Below, in pieces: positions 54,357 to 63,866 of a stretch of DNA of 64,000 nt. Each line of letters opens with the position of its first letter. Position 1 is the stretch's first letter. The notes below the pieces were generated by a model. That model was not told the origin of the DNA, made no database searches, and saw only the letters and a list, made by a program, of their open reading frames with translations. A program made the position numbers and the translations under genes. Origin of the DNA: Eutrophocola sp964601805 (lineage in GTDB: Bacteria; Pseudomonadota; Gammaproteobacteria; Pseudomonadales; Pseudohongiellaceae); NCBI GenBank assembly GCA_964601805.1, contig CAZROW010000004.1, positions 6,430-70,429 of the forward strand, in the 5' to 3' direction.

Positions 54357-54755
54357 ATGATGAATGTTAACGGAACACTCCTGGGTAAAAGGGCGAAAGG
54401 TTTCACCCTGCTGGAGGTGCTGGTGGCAATGACCATCACCGGTATGGCCCTGGGTGCGCTGTTTGGCGTCATCGCGGGCAACAAGCGCCTGGCCTGGCGG
54501 TCTGAAGCATCCCTGGTCACCACCATGCAAACGCGAAGCCTGATCAATTATTCCCAGCTCAATGATGAACAGGGCGATGTCTATATAGACTTTGAAAACC
54601 AGGAACTGTCGATCGACTCCGGTTATGTGCTTGATCAACCGGAACGCAAGACCCAGGCCAGCACGATGGCGCTGCGGCAATATGAAATTTTCGATGAGTA
54701 CGGTGAGCTTGTCACGACGGGAACTTACTGGGTCGAACTGGAGTTGCCCGAGTAG
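54357..54755 (+). CDS. gspI: Minor pseudopilin GspI
   Basis: Minor pseudopilin that, with J and K, forms the pseudopilus tip. Start ATG 54357 (132 aa) gives a 15-residue basic leader ending KRAKG before FTLLEVLVAMTI; a GTG at 54318, inside gspH, is the alternative. The fold after residue 40 is short, as in GspI. Four bases separate it from gspJ. Confidence 0.86.
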   Translation: MMNVNGTLLGKRAKGFTLLEVLVAMTITGMALGALFGVIAGNKRLAWRSEASLVTTMQTRSLINYSQLNDEQGDVYIDFENQELSIDSGYVLDQPERKTQASTMALRQYEIFDEYGELVTTGTYWVELELPE

Positions 54756-54758
54756 CTT

Positions 54759-55409
54759 ATGGCCAGGCGAACCCGACAACAAGGTTTTACCCTGCTGGAG
54801 ATCATGGTCTCGATGACACTGACCGCGATGCTTCTGGGCATGCTCAGTGCAGGCGTCTACAGCGTGGTCAACGACTGGCAGAACGAAACGTCGGTGCTGG
54901 ATGAAACACTGGACAAGTCGCTGGTCCTTTTGCAAATCGAACGCGCCCTGTTTGCCGCTTTCCCGCATAGCTATATCGATTACGACACCCTTGAAAGGGA
55001 GGTGTACTTTGACGGCTATGAAGACGAAATGCGCTGGGTATCGACAGTCTCCCCACAACGGCGCACAGGCCTGACAGCCTGGCGCCTGACCAATGATTAC
55101 GAGCAAGGCCTGCAGCTGACGCTCACGCCAGCCTACAGCGACAACCCGGACGTGCGTTTTGAAAACCTTGAGCCCACCCTGATTCTGCCGAATTACACGG
55201 CAGAGTATCTTTTCCTGGTCCAGCGAAATGAAGACGAGAAGGAATGGGTGGATGAATGGGTCAGCGAAGACATGCGCAGTCTGCCCATTGCTGTCCAGAT
55301 CATTTTAACGCCAATAGATGACAGGCTGGATGACGAAATACTGGAAGTCCTTGCTGCCATCAAAACCTGGCAACATGAAGATATTCAGCCGACGATTCCC
55401 CCGATATGA
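54759..55409 (+). CDS. gspJ: Minor pseudopilin GspJ
   Basis: Minor pseudopilin, 216 residues, leader MARRTRQQG cut before FTLLEIMVSMTL with Glu5. The body is rich in Asp/Glu and ends with a Pro-rich tail. The stop overlaps the gspK start by 4 bases (ATGA). Size and position fit GspJ. Confidence 0.9.
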   Translation: MARRTRQQGFTLLEIMVSMTLTAMLLGMLSAGVYSVVNDWQNETSVLDETLDKSLVLLQIERALFAAFPHSYIDYDTLEREVYFDGYEDEMRWVSTVSPQRRTGLTAWRLTNDYEQGLQLTLTPAYSDNPDVRFENLEPTLILPNYTAEYLFLVQRNEDEKEWVDEWVSEDMRSLPIAVQIILTPIDDRLDDEILEVLAAIKTWQHEDIQPTIPPI

Positions 55410-56464
55410 GTACAGGTTTGCACACATCCCGGCAGCGCGGTTCAGTCATTGTGGTCACACTCTGGACGGTGATCCTGCTGACCATCCTGATTACTGTGAT
55501 CGCTGGCCAGATTCGCCTGTCTGCCCGGGCGGCCTATTACCAGCAGGAAGAACTGGGCGAGTGGGCAAGCATCGTTTCCGCCGTCAACCAGGCTGAAATG
55601 GAACTGATGATGGAGCGAATGCCAAGGCCGCCTGAAACCATTGATGACCTTGATGAGATCAACAGGAACCCCCTGTTTCGTTTTAATGGGCAGGAGCTGA
55701 GCCTTCATTACCCACAGGCAGAAGGTATTACCGTAAGAATTTATGACCATGCAGGAAAAATCAATTTGCGTGAAATTGGCCGACCAAGAATGCGTGCATT
55801 GCTGGAAAAGAAGCTGGGTGAGGATGCGGATGACCAGATAGATGAATTGATTGCGGCCTGGGGTGACTGGGTGGACCTGAGTGACAGCGCGGGGATTAAC
55901 GGTGCCGAGAGAGATTACTACGAGGCGCTGGATAACCCCTATTCACCGCGTAACGGTAAACTGGAAACCGTGGAAGAGATTCTGCATATCAGGGGCTTTG
56001 ATGAGGTCTTTGCTGACGTTGACCTGGATGCAGCATTCACCCTGTATACCGATGATGAGCTGGTGAACCTGAACCTGGCGACCGTGGAGGCCATGCAGTT
56101 ATTGCCGGGCCTGGATGATGAGCTGATTGCAGAGATTGTCGCATTCAGGGAGAACAACGAATTCAGGGGTAATGGCGATGTGGCCCAGATTGTTCCGGCT
56201 GAAAATATGGCAGAGCTCAGACCCTGGCTGAACTCCAGGCGGACAACCAGTTATTATACGATCATGGCTTACCGAAAAAATTCAGCAGAGGAATACCTTT
56301 TTGAAGACAATGAGCCGGTTGAGGTGGATGTCACCAAAACCGCTTTTTCGGAAATTGTAGAAATCCGTTCGGTCAACGACAGGCCGAAAGTATTGAAGAT
56401 CAATCCTTACCAGGACATTCCGATACGTCTCGTGGTCAGGACAGAAGACGAGATGTTTGAATGA
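55406..56464 (+). CDS. gspK: Minor pseudopilin GspK
   Basis: Large tip pseudopilin, 352 residues. After the leader MSTGLHTSRQRG comes SVIVVTLWTVILLTILITV, lacking the Glu5 of the other pseudopilins, which is the normal GspK trait. Helix-hairpin-helix-like repeats (about 195-285, INLREIGRPRM and LNLATVEAMQLLPGL) mark the family. The stop overlaps the next gene, an ABC exporter permease, by ATGA, so translation of the exporter is coupled to the secretion operon. Confidence 0.93.
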   Translation: MSTGLHTSRQRGSVIVVTLWTVILLTILITVIAGQIRLSARAAYYQQEELGEWASIVSAVNQAEMELMMERMPRPPETIDDLDEINRNPLFRFNGQELSLHYPQAEGITVRIYDHAGKINLREIGRPRMRALLEKKLGEDADDQIDELIAAWGDWVDLSDSAGINGAERDYYEALDNPYSPRNGKLETVEEILHIRGFDEVFADVDLDAAFTLYTDDELVNLNLATVEAMQLLPGLDDELIAEIVAFRENNEFRGNGDVAQIVPAENMAELRPWLNSRRTTSYYTIMAYRKNSAEEYLFEDNEPVEVDVTKTAFSEIVEIRSVNDRPKVLKINPYQDIPIRLVVRTEDEMFE

Positions 56465-57270
56465 ATATTGTAGCGGGTTATGGCAGGAATATAGCCCAGG
56501 GCTTCCTGACGCCGATAAGCTCAATGCTTAAAAACCGCACCCTGTTCTGGATGCTGGTCAAGCGCGATATTCTCAACAGGACCTCGGGTACTGTCCTGGG
56601 AAAACTCTGGCCGGTGGTGCAACCGGGGCTGCAGATACTCGGTTACTGGTTCATGTTCGATATCGTGTTTTCCATGCGCGCCAATCGCGGACCTGAATAT
56701 CTTGAATACCTGCTTACCGGCATGCTGCCCTGGCTGTGTATTGCCGAAGTGCTGAACCGGGCGACGAACATGTTTCGCGAGTTCAGCCCTCTCTACCGCA
56801 GAAACCCCTTTCCCCTGGAGTTATTGCCGCTGTTAATCATGGCGATTCCCTGCATGGTGTTTGGCACCGTGTACTTCCTGCTGGTATTGCTACTGGAAGG
56901 CCCCGTGAGCGCGTTGACCTCATTGGCGGTGATGCCCATGTTAATGCTGTGGCTGTTACCACTTTGCCTCGTGCTGCCGGTGCTGGGACTGTTTATCAAG
57001 GATTTTGCACAAGTTGTGCCCTTCCTTGTCATGATCACCATGTTCCTGACGCCCATCCTGTACTTTCCCGGTATGTTGCCTGACGGCATGCAGCAGTTCA
57101 TCTGGCTGAACCCGTTTTCAGACCTGCTGGCTGTTGTCCACGGGATCGTGCAGGGCCGGGAGTTTTCCCAGGTGAATGTGCTGCGCCCGTTTGTGGTCTG
57201 GCTTGTTTTGCTCGGACCCGCGTGGCTTGTATTCAGGCGCAGTATTCCGCATATCAGGGAAGTCCTGTAA
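56461..57270 (+). CDS. ABC-2 type polysaccharide exporter permease (Wzm-like)
   Basis: Integral membrane subunit, 269 residues with about six spans, resembling Wzm/KpsM/TagG permeases that export undecaprenyl-linked glycans. The conserved start of this family (LVKRDILNRTSGTVLGKLWPVVQP near residues 33-56) and FRRNPFPLELLP-like loop are visible. Its ATG overlaps the gspK stop. The ATPase gene begins at its own stop (TAATG). No glycosyltransferases are in the window, so the exported glycan is unknown. Confidence 0.88.
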   Translation: MNIVAGYGRNIAQGFLTPISSMLKNRTLFWMLVKRDILNRTSGTVLGKLWPVVQPGLQILGYWFMFDIVFSMRANRGPEYLEYLLTGMLPWLCIAEVLNRATNMFREFSPLYRRNPFPLELLPLLIMAIPCMVFGTVYFLLVLLLEGPVSALTSLAVMPMLMLWLLPLCLVLPVLGLFIKDFAQVVPFLVMITMFLTPILYFPGMLPDGMQQFIWLNPFSDLLAVVHGIVQGREFSQVNVLRPFVVWLVLLGPAWLVFRRSIPHIREVL

Positions 57271-58499
57271 TGAGAGAGACAGCCCTTTCCATCCATAACG
57301 TGTCCAAGTTCTACAAGGTGTATGAAAACGAACTGGACCGTGTTCGCGAGATTATCAGCGGCAAACCCCGTTACCAGAAAATCGAGGCACTGAAGCCTGT
57401 CACACTGGAAGTGGGTAAGGGTGAAGTGCTCGGCATCATCGGGCAGAACGGTGCTGGCAAGAGCACGCTCTTGAAAGTGTTGGCCAAAACCATTTTGCCC
57501 TCTACAGGAGAGTTCACTGTCAATGGCAGGATCGCCGCCCTGCTCGAACTGGGTGCCAGCTTTCACCCCGAGATGACTGGCCATGAAAATATTTTTCTCA
57601 GTGGTGCTATACAGGGATTGAGCACAGCCGAAGTTGAAAGTATCTACGAGGACATCGTCAATTTTGCGGGTATCGGGGAGTTCATTCACCGCCCCGTTAA
57701 AACCTACTCAAGCGGGATGTTTGTCCGCCTGGCATTTTCCATTGCCACACAAATCGATCCGGAAATTCTTATTATTGATGAAGCGCTTTCGGTAGGTGAC
57801 GGTGCTTTTTCAAGAAAATCTTTTGATCGTATTATGGACTTTAAAGCGGCCGGCAAAACGATCCTGTTCTGTTCCCATTCCATGTACCAGGTGGAGGCAA
57901 TGTGCGACCGTGTTGTCTGGCTTGAAGCCGGGGAGATCAGGAAAGTCGGCAGGCCGGTTGAAGTGATTACTGAATACAGTGAGGTAATCAGAATGTCGTC
58001 ACCTCGTGAAGAATCACTGGGGTCAGAGGTCCAGCCGGAAGAAGAGTCCTTATTAGTTGAGGATAATAAGGAAAGTGTTGAAGGGCTTCCCGGTATAGAA
58101 AAAATCGAAATCAGTGTCGATGGCCGTATTGCCGATGTGCATAGTGTCGTCAGCGAGGAATCTGATGTTGCCGTACGTGTCCTGTTTGATCCCGGCAAAG
58201 GTGTGCCGATGCCTACACTGGCTGTGGCGTTTTCCGGTGGTGATGGTCGTATTGTCAGTAGTGCAGGCAGCTTTCACGATGGCGTCTCCCTGTCACTCAA
58301 TGAAGAAGGCAAGGGCGAGGCTGTCATCACTTTTCCCAGGATCGGTTTGCTCAGGGGAAATTATTACCTGGATATCGCGCTACTCTGCGAGAAAGGCATT
58401 CACCTGTATGAAGCTGTCAGGCGCGCCGCAGAAATTCATGTTGAGCAGAAAGGCCTGGAGCGTGGAGTCGTCATTCTTCCCCACGAGTGGACGACCTGA
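57270..58499 (+). CDS. ABC polysaccharide exporter ATPase (Wzt-like)
   Basis: ATPase of 409 residues paired with the preceding permease. Walker A GQNGAGKST is at 58-66, signature YSSGMFVRLAFSIA near 150 and Walker B ILIIDEALSVGD near 170. An acidic linker (about 248-275) leads to a C-terminal beta-sandwich (about 275-400) like the Wzt domain that recognises capped O-antigen chain ends, so the glycan probably carries a terminal modification. ATG 57270 is preferred over a start at 57222, which overlaps the permease. Confidence 0.9.
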   Translation: MRETALSIHNVSKFYKVYENELDRVREIISGKPRYQKIEALKPVTLEVGKGEVLGIIGQNGAGKSTLLKVLAKTILPSTGEFTVNGRIAALLELGASFHPEMTGHENIFLSGAIQGLSTAEVESIYEDIVNFAGIGEFIHRPVKTYSSGMFVRLAFSIATQIDPEILIIDEALSVGDGAFSRKSFDRIMDFKAAGKTILFCSHSMYQVEAMCDRVVWLEAGEIRKVGRPVEVITEYSEVIRMSSPREESLGSEVQPEEESLLVEDNKESVEGLPGIEKIEISVDGRIADVHSVVSEESDVAVRVLFDPGKGVPMPTLAVAFSGGDGRIVSSAGSFHDGVSLSLNEEGKGEAVITFPRIGLLRGNYYLDIALLCEKGIHLYEAVRRAAEIHVEQKGLERGVVILPHEWTT

Positions 58500-58504
58500 A
58501 TGGC

Positions 58505-59521
58505 ATGCCGGTTTTGAAACCAGACAATCAGACTACAAACAACATGGCAGAGAAAAGCAGGCTGGAAGTCAGGCCGGCAACGCCAGAGGATGCAGAAAAT
58601 ATACGTACCCTGTTCCAGCAGATATTTAATGAGGAAATGTCTGACCGGCACTGGCAGTGGAAATATAAACGCCCACCAAGCCGTTCGATAGTGGTGTACA
58701 GGGATGGCAAACTGGTTGCCCATTACGGTGGCGTTGGGACAAAAATCCTGCTCGATGGCAAGTCCAGTACAGCCATACAAATTACCGACCTGATGGTGGC
58801 CCGGGATGCCAGGCAGGCTGTGCGTAGCCAGAGCCCGTTTTACCAATCGGCAAAACAGTTTCTTGAATCCTATGTGGGCTATGACAAGCCTTTTTACCTG
58901 GCCTATGGATTTCCCAGCGATCGGGCCATGGCACTTTCTGAAAAACTGGGCCTGTACGAAACTGTAGGCCATATGATCGAAGTCAGCTGGCAGCTGGGCC
59001 AAAGTAGCCCACAGGCCAGCACTGGAAAATTGGTTGAAGTTGATGAAGAAAATTTCTCCGAGTATCAGCAGGACATCGACAAGCTATGGCAAGCATTCAG
59101 CACGAACTTCAAACATCACTTCATTTGTAACAGGGATGCAGATTATTTTCGCTGGCGATACCTTTTACATCCTTCCAGAAAGTATTCCATTCACCTGGCT
59201 TATAGCAGGATCCTGAAAAAACCCGAGTCCCTCATTGTTCTGCGACATGATGATAATAAATGTATGCTGATGGACATGTTATGCCGCAAGATGGATTTCC
59301 GCTCGTCACTGGCAATGGCCAGGCAGCTTGCCAGGGAAAATGATAAAAGCACGCTGGTGACATGGAGCAGTGATGTCTTCAGTAATCATTTTTGTGTTGA
59401 CCAGGCCAGCGAAAAATTACTGCCAGTCGCCATCCCTGCCAACAGCTGCTCACCGGGCTACCCGCCAGAAAAGCAGCATGACAAATGGTGGTTCATGCCT
59501 GGTGATACGGATTACCTGTAG
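58505..59521 (+). CDS. GNAT-like acyltransferase domain protein
   Basis: Cytoplasmic protein of about 338 residues, with an N-terminal GNAT-like half (LEVRPATPEDAENIRTLF near residue 20; YRDGKLVAHYGGV as the central strands; ITDLMVARDAR as the acetyl-CoA-binding approach; YLAYGFPSDRAMALSEKLG). The C-terminal half looks like a second, diverged acyltransferase fold. Relatives of this type occur in polysaccharide loci and are annotated as N-acetyltransferases. The start is uncertain: ATG 58505 is used, and ATG 58544 is possible. It lies 5 bp after the ABC ATPase. Confidence 0.68.
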   Translation: MPVLKPDNQTTNNMAEKSRLEVRPATPEDAENIRTLFQQIFNEEMSDRHWQWKYKRPPSRSIVVYRDGKLVAHYGGVGTKILLDGKSSTAIQITDLMVARDARQAVRSQSPFYQSAKQFLESYVGYDKPFYLAYGFPSDRAMALSEKLGLYETVGHMIEVSWQLGQSSPQASTGKLVEVDEENFSEYQQDIDKLWQAFSTNFKHHFICNRDADYFRWRYLLHPSRKYSIHLAYSRILKKPESLIVLRHDDNKCMLMDMLCRKMDFRSSLAMARQLARENDKSTLVTWSSDVFSNHFCVDQASEKLLPVAIPANSCSPGYPPEKQHDKWWFMPGDTDYL

Positions 59522-59539
59522 TAACACGCAAGTGAAATC

Positions 59540-60271
59540 ATGATTAACGAAAACCAGATAGTGCCTTACGACACACAAGAACTGCCTGCAGATGAAGGAC
59601 CGTGGATAGTGTTTGCGCCCCATGCAGACGATGAAAGTTTTGGCATGGGCGGTACGCTGGCCAAAGCAGCTCAACAAAACATACAGACACATCTTGTTGT
59701 CATGACCGATGGTGCCCTGGGTGGCAATCAGAATGACCTGGTTGAAACAAGACAGCAGGAAGCGATCAGGGCCGCCGCAGAGCTGGGGATGCAATCACCA
59801 GTCTTTCTGAATCATCAGGACAGGGAACTGCGACATAACGATGATTCCATCGAACAGGTCTGCAGGGTGATCAGTGACATCAAACCTGCTGCTGTATTTT
59901 TTCCGGGTTGCTTTGAATTACATCCGGATCATCGTGCTACTGCATCTATTATCTGGTCTGCGTTGAAAAAAACAGTAAATCCGGAAATTACACCGGTCAG
60001 CTATGAAGTTCTTGTCCAGAGTCCGGTAAATCTGCTCGTTGATATAACCAGCCAGCTGGAAAAAAAAATGGCTGCAATGGCCATTTATGAAAGCCAGCTG
60101 GCTGAAAACAGATACATCGATATTGCCCTGGCCCTGAACAAGCTGCGATCCCTGACATTGCGTGGAGAAATTTCCCACGCCGAGGGCTTCTACCGCTACG
60201 AATTACGGGACTTGCAGCAGGATTTGCAGTCCATCATGCTGAAAAAAATCACCCCCTATTTTGAAAAATAA
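59540..60271 (+). CDS. PIG-L family N-acetylglucosaminyl deacetylase-like protein
   Basis: Zinc-dependent deacetylase of the LmbE/PIG-L family, 243 residues, cytoplasmic. Zinc and catalytic residues fit PHADDE at 27-32 (H28, D30, D31) and HPDH at 128-131 (H131). Relatives remove acetyl from GlcNAc-linked substrates or act on small-molecule glycoconjugates. It is the last gene of the run, 18 bp after the GNAT-like gene; together they suggest acetyl-group exchange on an exported sugar. Substrate unknown. Confidence 0.88.
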   Translation: MINENQIVPYDTQELPADEGPWIVFAPHADDESFGMGGTLAKAAQQNIQTHLVVMTDGALGGNQNDLVETRQQEAIRAAAELGMQSPVFLNHQDRELRHNDDSIEQVCRVISDIKPAAVFFPGCFELHPDHRATASIIWSALKKTVNPEITPVSYEVLVQSPVNLLVDITSQLEKKMAAMAIYESQLAENRYIDIALALNKLRSLTLRGEISHAEGFYRYELRDLQQDLQSIMLKKITPYFEK

Positions 60272-60705
60272 GGGCTATAAAAAGGCTAAAAATCACCCCC
60301 ATTATTGACCCCCAAATGGGCTATTTTGCGACGCAAAAACCAGCAAAAAATGACGCATTGCAATATCTAGTGCCTGCCCAGGCAAAAAACGAAGAAATTT
60401 AGTGTGTTAGGGTTAAAAAACTGTAAAATTTTTACAAATTCACAAATAACCTTATGTTTTCCATACAACCTTATGTTTTTTAATCATTTTGTGTTGATTT
60501 ATCGCTGAAATTATGAAAAATAGCGCGAGACATGTCACAGAGTAGGTAAAGTAATGTTGACATGGTGCGTGCGTGTAGGCATCATTCGCCTTCGTAGGCC
60601 TATTACAGAAGCTATTAACCGGGGTTTGTCCCCAAACTTTTAACCAGAAATTGGGGTGAAAGCCTCGTTAATTAATATTGAGCGCGCTCAAGGAGAGCTT
60701 GATAC
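60272..60705 (+). promoter_or_regulatory. AT-rich promoter and structured leader of the large secreted protein
   Basis: No gene is seen in this 434-bp spacer. A promoter TTGACA (60557-60562), 17-base spacer, CATCAT (60580-60585) is plausible. Its -35 overlaps one arm of a 7-bp inverted repeat CATGTCA (60531-60537) and TGACATG (60558-60564), which may be a regulator site. The leader then contains mutually exclusive pairings of CCCC at 60630-60633 (with GGGG at 60621 or 60653), and a perfect 14-bp palindrome TTGAGCGCGCTCAA (60678-60691) that overlaps the ribosome-binding AAGGAG (60690-60695). Confidence 0.5.
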
Positions 60706-63700
60706 ATGAACAAGAAAATATTCGCTTCGGCGTTATTTGCAGTAGCAGCATTCGTTAGTTCGATTGCTTCTGCGCAAATATCGTACGATAACTCAAAAAC
60801 AGACGCCTTTGGTGCCGGTTACGTGCAAGATGGTAATGCCAAGGTTGCTCCAGGTGGTTCCGCTGTCAGAGCTAATGACATCATCATTAAGCAGACAGGA
60901 ACTAGTACTAAGCTGATTCCTCAAGACGCCAAAATCATCATTCGTTTGCCTAAAGGCTTGAATTTTGATGGCAGCCCAAGCTTCCTGGTCACACCAGCGA
61001 CGCCTACTTTAGGCCTCACGCTGAAGGACACAAGTGAATTTGGTGATCCTACATTGGATGATCCAAAAGTTGAGCTGTTCGACGCCAATAATGACGGCGG
61101 CATGGACCGTGCTGTAGTCACTGCCGCTGCAGCAGCAGGTCATGGCGATTCGTTGACTATCAGCATAAATCTGACTGCTGATGCGACTGCCACCAAAGGT
61201 GCTAAAAAAGCATCTGTAATTGTTAATGGCGGATTGGCCGCAACCCAGTACGTTGTTGAAGTTGTTGAAGGTTTAACAGAGCCGGTTTTCTCGGCTTCAG
61301 GTAAAAGCCTGACGTCGATTGACCAGAGTCAACAGACAGCCTCTGTTACTTCTGCTTTGTTCACAGTAACAGTGCCTAAGGGAACAGCTAATAAAGCTAA
61401 ACTTACGTTTACTCCACAGTCAAAGGTCAAATTCTCCCCTCAGGGAACGACCATTACTTATACTGTAAACACTCCTCTTAAGATTTACCCATTTACCGCT
61501 GTTTCTAGCACTGGTACCTTCGCGCTTGATACTGGCACGCCGTCATTGTCATTGACTGTGTCAGGTACCACTACTGCTGATGTACAAGTAACGTTCAAAG
61601 TTTCTCAGGTACAATCTGAGGCTGGTGGCAGTACTGGTACTCGTGGCTTGGCGCTTTCTGGTGCAGTATCAGGTACAGCTGCTCTGGTTAATGTCAAAGC
61701 AAATGGCTCTTCTGCAGCGCTTACCAAAGGTACAATAGCAGCTCCTAACAAAATTAAGGAAATTGTAGCTGGTAGCTCTGTTACGCAAACCCTGCCAACG
61801 ATTGATATCACTGAAAACTTTGATGGTGATGCAGTTGGATATGTTGCTGCTGGAAAAACTGGAACAATTACTCTTACTCCAGGAAAGGGTTTGAAATTTA
61901 AAGGTACAAATACAATTAAAGTAACAGGCACTGGTTGGACCCTCGAAGCACCGAGCGCATCTATTAGCAGCACAACAGGTAAATTAACACTGTATGTAGG
62001 TAATGCTACTAATACAGCTGGTGTTGGTTCTTTGACTGTTACTATTTCTGGTATAGGAGCTACAGCTGACAAAACCGCAACTGGTGACTTGTCACTGACT
62101 GTTGGTTCACCCGGTGACCCAGACAAGTCTACAGCGCCTAGTAATAAGCTTGTAGTAGCGAAGGCCACTCCACTTGGAACTGTAGATGTTGCTGGTCCTA
62201 AGACTAAAGACCTCAAGACAACTGGCCCTGGTGGTGCAGCTGTTACATCAACTATTACCTTTAAGGAAACTACTTATGGTGCTCTGACAACATCAAATAA
62301 GACTGATGTTCAGGATGCTTACTTTAGGTTGACTCCTACGAAGGAAGGTTCTATCAAGGCTGTTACTATCAGCTTCAGTGGCTATCCTAGTGGAGCTGCT
62401 ACACCTACTATTAGTGCATGTTCTGCAGAAAATAATGTAACCACTGGTGCATGGATCTGTAAAATTACAGCTGAGTCCTCCGGTGTTACTGCTGGTACAA
62501 GTACTATTAGTGTGAAGGTAAATTACTCTGCTGGATCCAAGTTCCCAGTAGGTACTACATTGGCTATGACCATTGATGGTAATTCAGGTGTCAGTGGTAC
62601 TGTTGATGTAGCTAATGTTGGTATAGCAACTTCTGCAAAAGCAGGTGCGATCACTGATGTTAAGCCAGGTGCCACAGAAGCGAAGGATTTCGCCAAAGTG
62701 ACTATCACTCCTAAATATACTAATGCTATTGTGCAAAGTAGGGAGTTCAGGTTGCTTGCGCCTCAGGGTGTAGCTTTCCAGAATGCTTCTGCTACGGCTA
62801 CAGCTAGCCCTGGTATTGCTACAGCAACCATTACCGCGACATTCAATCCGAATGACACGTTGGTTATGACTACGAAGACAACTGCTACAGTAGTATTTAC
62901 ACCGAAAGGTATTCTTACTAGCGGTAACACCGGCTTCCAGTCATTTACCTTGGTAGACGGTAATATTGATGGTTCACGTAAATCTGGTATTACTGGTGAA
63001 TCTATCATCCTAGCTTATGGTGACGGTACTCTGAAAGCTCTGGATGCCGGTGCTAATGGCAGTGTAAATGTAGGATTCCCTGTTAAGAACACTGTTACTG
63101 GTGGTCTTAATATTACGGACTACGTTTACACAGTTAAATCAAGTGATGCCACTATTGGCTCACCAACAATCAGCGGTGATGTAGTTACAGTACTTGGCAA
63201 GAAAACAGGTAATGCAACTATTACCGTAACAGATGGACTGGGTGCTACTGACACTTACGTAGTTACTGTAAGCGATGCTATTGCTCAGCCCGATGCTGAA
63301 AAAGCGGCGAAAACTGCTGATGGTTCTACAACCACTGCAACCTTCAAAGCTGGTGCATCTAGCGATGGTGGTGCCACATACGCCACTGAATTTACCACTG
63401 CTGACGATGTCACAGTGGTAGGTACGGTGAATGTAGCTGCTGCTGACCAGGGTAAAGATGGTGAAGTCTACATCGCTATTCTGTCTAAACTGGATAACGG
63501 AAGCTCCATCCTCGCCTATATGGATGAGACTGGTTCTCCGCAGACTTGGGACGGCACAGTTGCTGGCCTTGGTGCCAACGTTGTAGCAACTCCGCTTGCT
63601 GATACCTATAACCTCATAATCTTCAGCGGCACCCTGGGTGCCGGTACTCACAGGGTGGCTCTGGCATACTCTACTGAAGACGGTGATATCGTTTATAGTG

Positions 63701-63732
63701 GTAAAGCAATGGTAATTACTGTTACCGAGTAA
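60706..63732 (+). CDS. Large secreted Thr/Ala/Gly-rich surface protein, S-layer-like
   Basis: Exported protein of 1008 residues with a clear signal peptide (cut after residue 23, ASA). I recognise no named family overall. It is beta-rich and repetitive in character, with an Asx-rich Ca-binding-like loop DANNDGGMD (126-134), only two cysteines (572 and 585, a possible disulfide), an Ig-like Big module at about 785-857 and a C-terminal module (about 880-1008) of a type seen at the ends of other marine gammaproteobacterial surface proteins. No RTX nonapeptides, LPXTG or autotransporter barrel are visible. Codon use is unlike its neighbours (many GCT, GGT, ACT; counted by eye one 60-base line is 40% G+C against 57% in polA), as in very highly expressed or recently acquired genes. 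Strong ribosome site and terminator suggest abundance; type II secretion is the likely route. Confidence 0.8.
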   Translation: MNKKIFASALFAVAAFVSSIASAQISYDNSKTDAFGAGYVQDGNAKVAPGGSAVRANDIIIKQTGTSTKLIPQDAKIIIRLPKGLNFDGSPSFLVTPATPTLGLTLKDTSEFGDPTLDDPKVELFDANNDGGMDRAVVTAAAAAGHGDSLTISINLTADATATKGAKKASVIVNGGLAATQYVVEVVEGLTEPVFSASGKSLTSIDQSQQTASVTSALFTVTVPKGTANKAKLTFTPQSKVKFSPQGTTITYTVNTPLKIYPFTAVSSTGTFALDTGTPSLSLTVSGTTTADVQVTFKVSQVQSEAGGSTGTRGLALSGAVSGTAALVNVKANGSSAALTKGTIAAPNKIKEIVAGSSVTQTLPTIDITENFDGDAVGYVAAGKTGTITLTPGKGLKFKGTNTIKVTGTGWTLEAPSASISSTTGKLTLYVGNATNTAGVGSLTVTISGIGATADKTATGDLSLTVGSPGDPDKSTAPSNKLVVAKATPLGTVDVAGPKTKDLKTTGPGGAAVTSTITFKETTYGALTTSNKTDVQDAYFRLTPTKEGSIKAVTISFSGYPSGAATPTISACSAENNVTTGAWICKITAESSGVTAGTSTISVKVNYSAGSKFPVGTTLAMTIDGNSGVSGTVDVANVGIATSAKAGAITDVKPGATEAKDFAKVTITPKYTNAIVQSREFRLLAPQGVAFQNASATATASPGIATATITATFNPNDTLVMTTKTTATVVFTPKGILTSGNTGFQSFTLVDGNIDGSRKSGITGESIILAYGDGTLKALDAGANGSVNVGFPVKNTVTGGLNITDYVYTVKSSDATIGSPTISGDVVTVLGKKTGNATITVTDGLGATDTYVVTVSDAIAQPDAEKAAKTADGSTTTATFKAGASSDGGATYATEFTTADDVTVVGTVNVAAADQGKDGEVYIAILSKLDNGSSILAYMDETGSPQTWDGTVAGLGANVVATPLADTYNLIIFSGTLGAGTHRVALAYSTEDGDIVYSGKAMVITVTE

Positions 63733-63750
63733 TATCAGTAAGTAGTATTA

Positions 63751-63781
63751 AAAACGGCACCTTCGGGTGCCGTTTTTTTTT
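63751..63781 (+). terminator. Rho-independent terminator of the large secreted protein
   Basis: An 11-bp perfect stem with a TTCG tetraloop (63751-63761 with 63766-63776; core CGGCACC) followed by T residues through 63781. The UUCG loop makes this very stable, matching a highly expressed message. Confidence 0.95.
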
Positions 63782-63866
63782 GTATGGAATGCATAAATAC
63801 GATATTGCGCAGGTCTAAAATGATAATATTCCAACTCTTAAATATTATTGAAATGTTAGCTAAAGC

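Noticed and set aside
60272..60705. Known riboswitch (for example a cyclic-di-GMP class) in the leader
   Set aside because: I could not match the conserved core of a known class; only simple hairpins are visible.
60706..63732. RTX toxin or autotransporter interpretation of the large secreted protein
   Set aside because: No glycine/aspartate nonapeptide arrays, no beta-barrel C-terminus and no adjacent type I secretion genes; the ABC pair nearby is of the glycan-export type.
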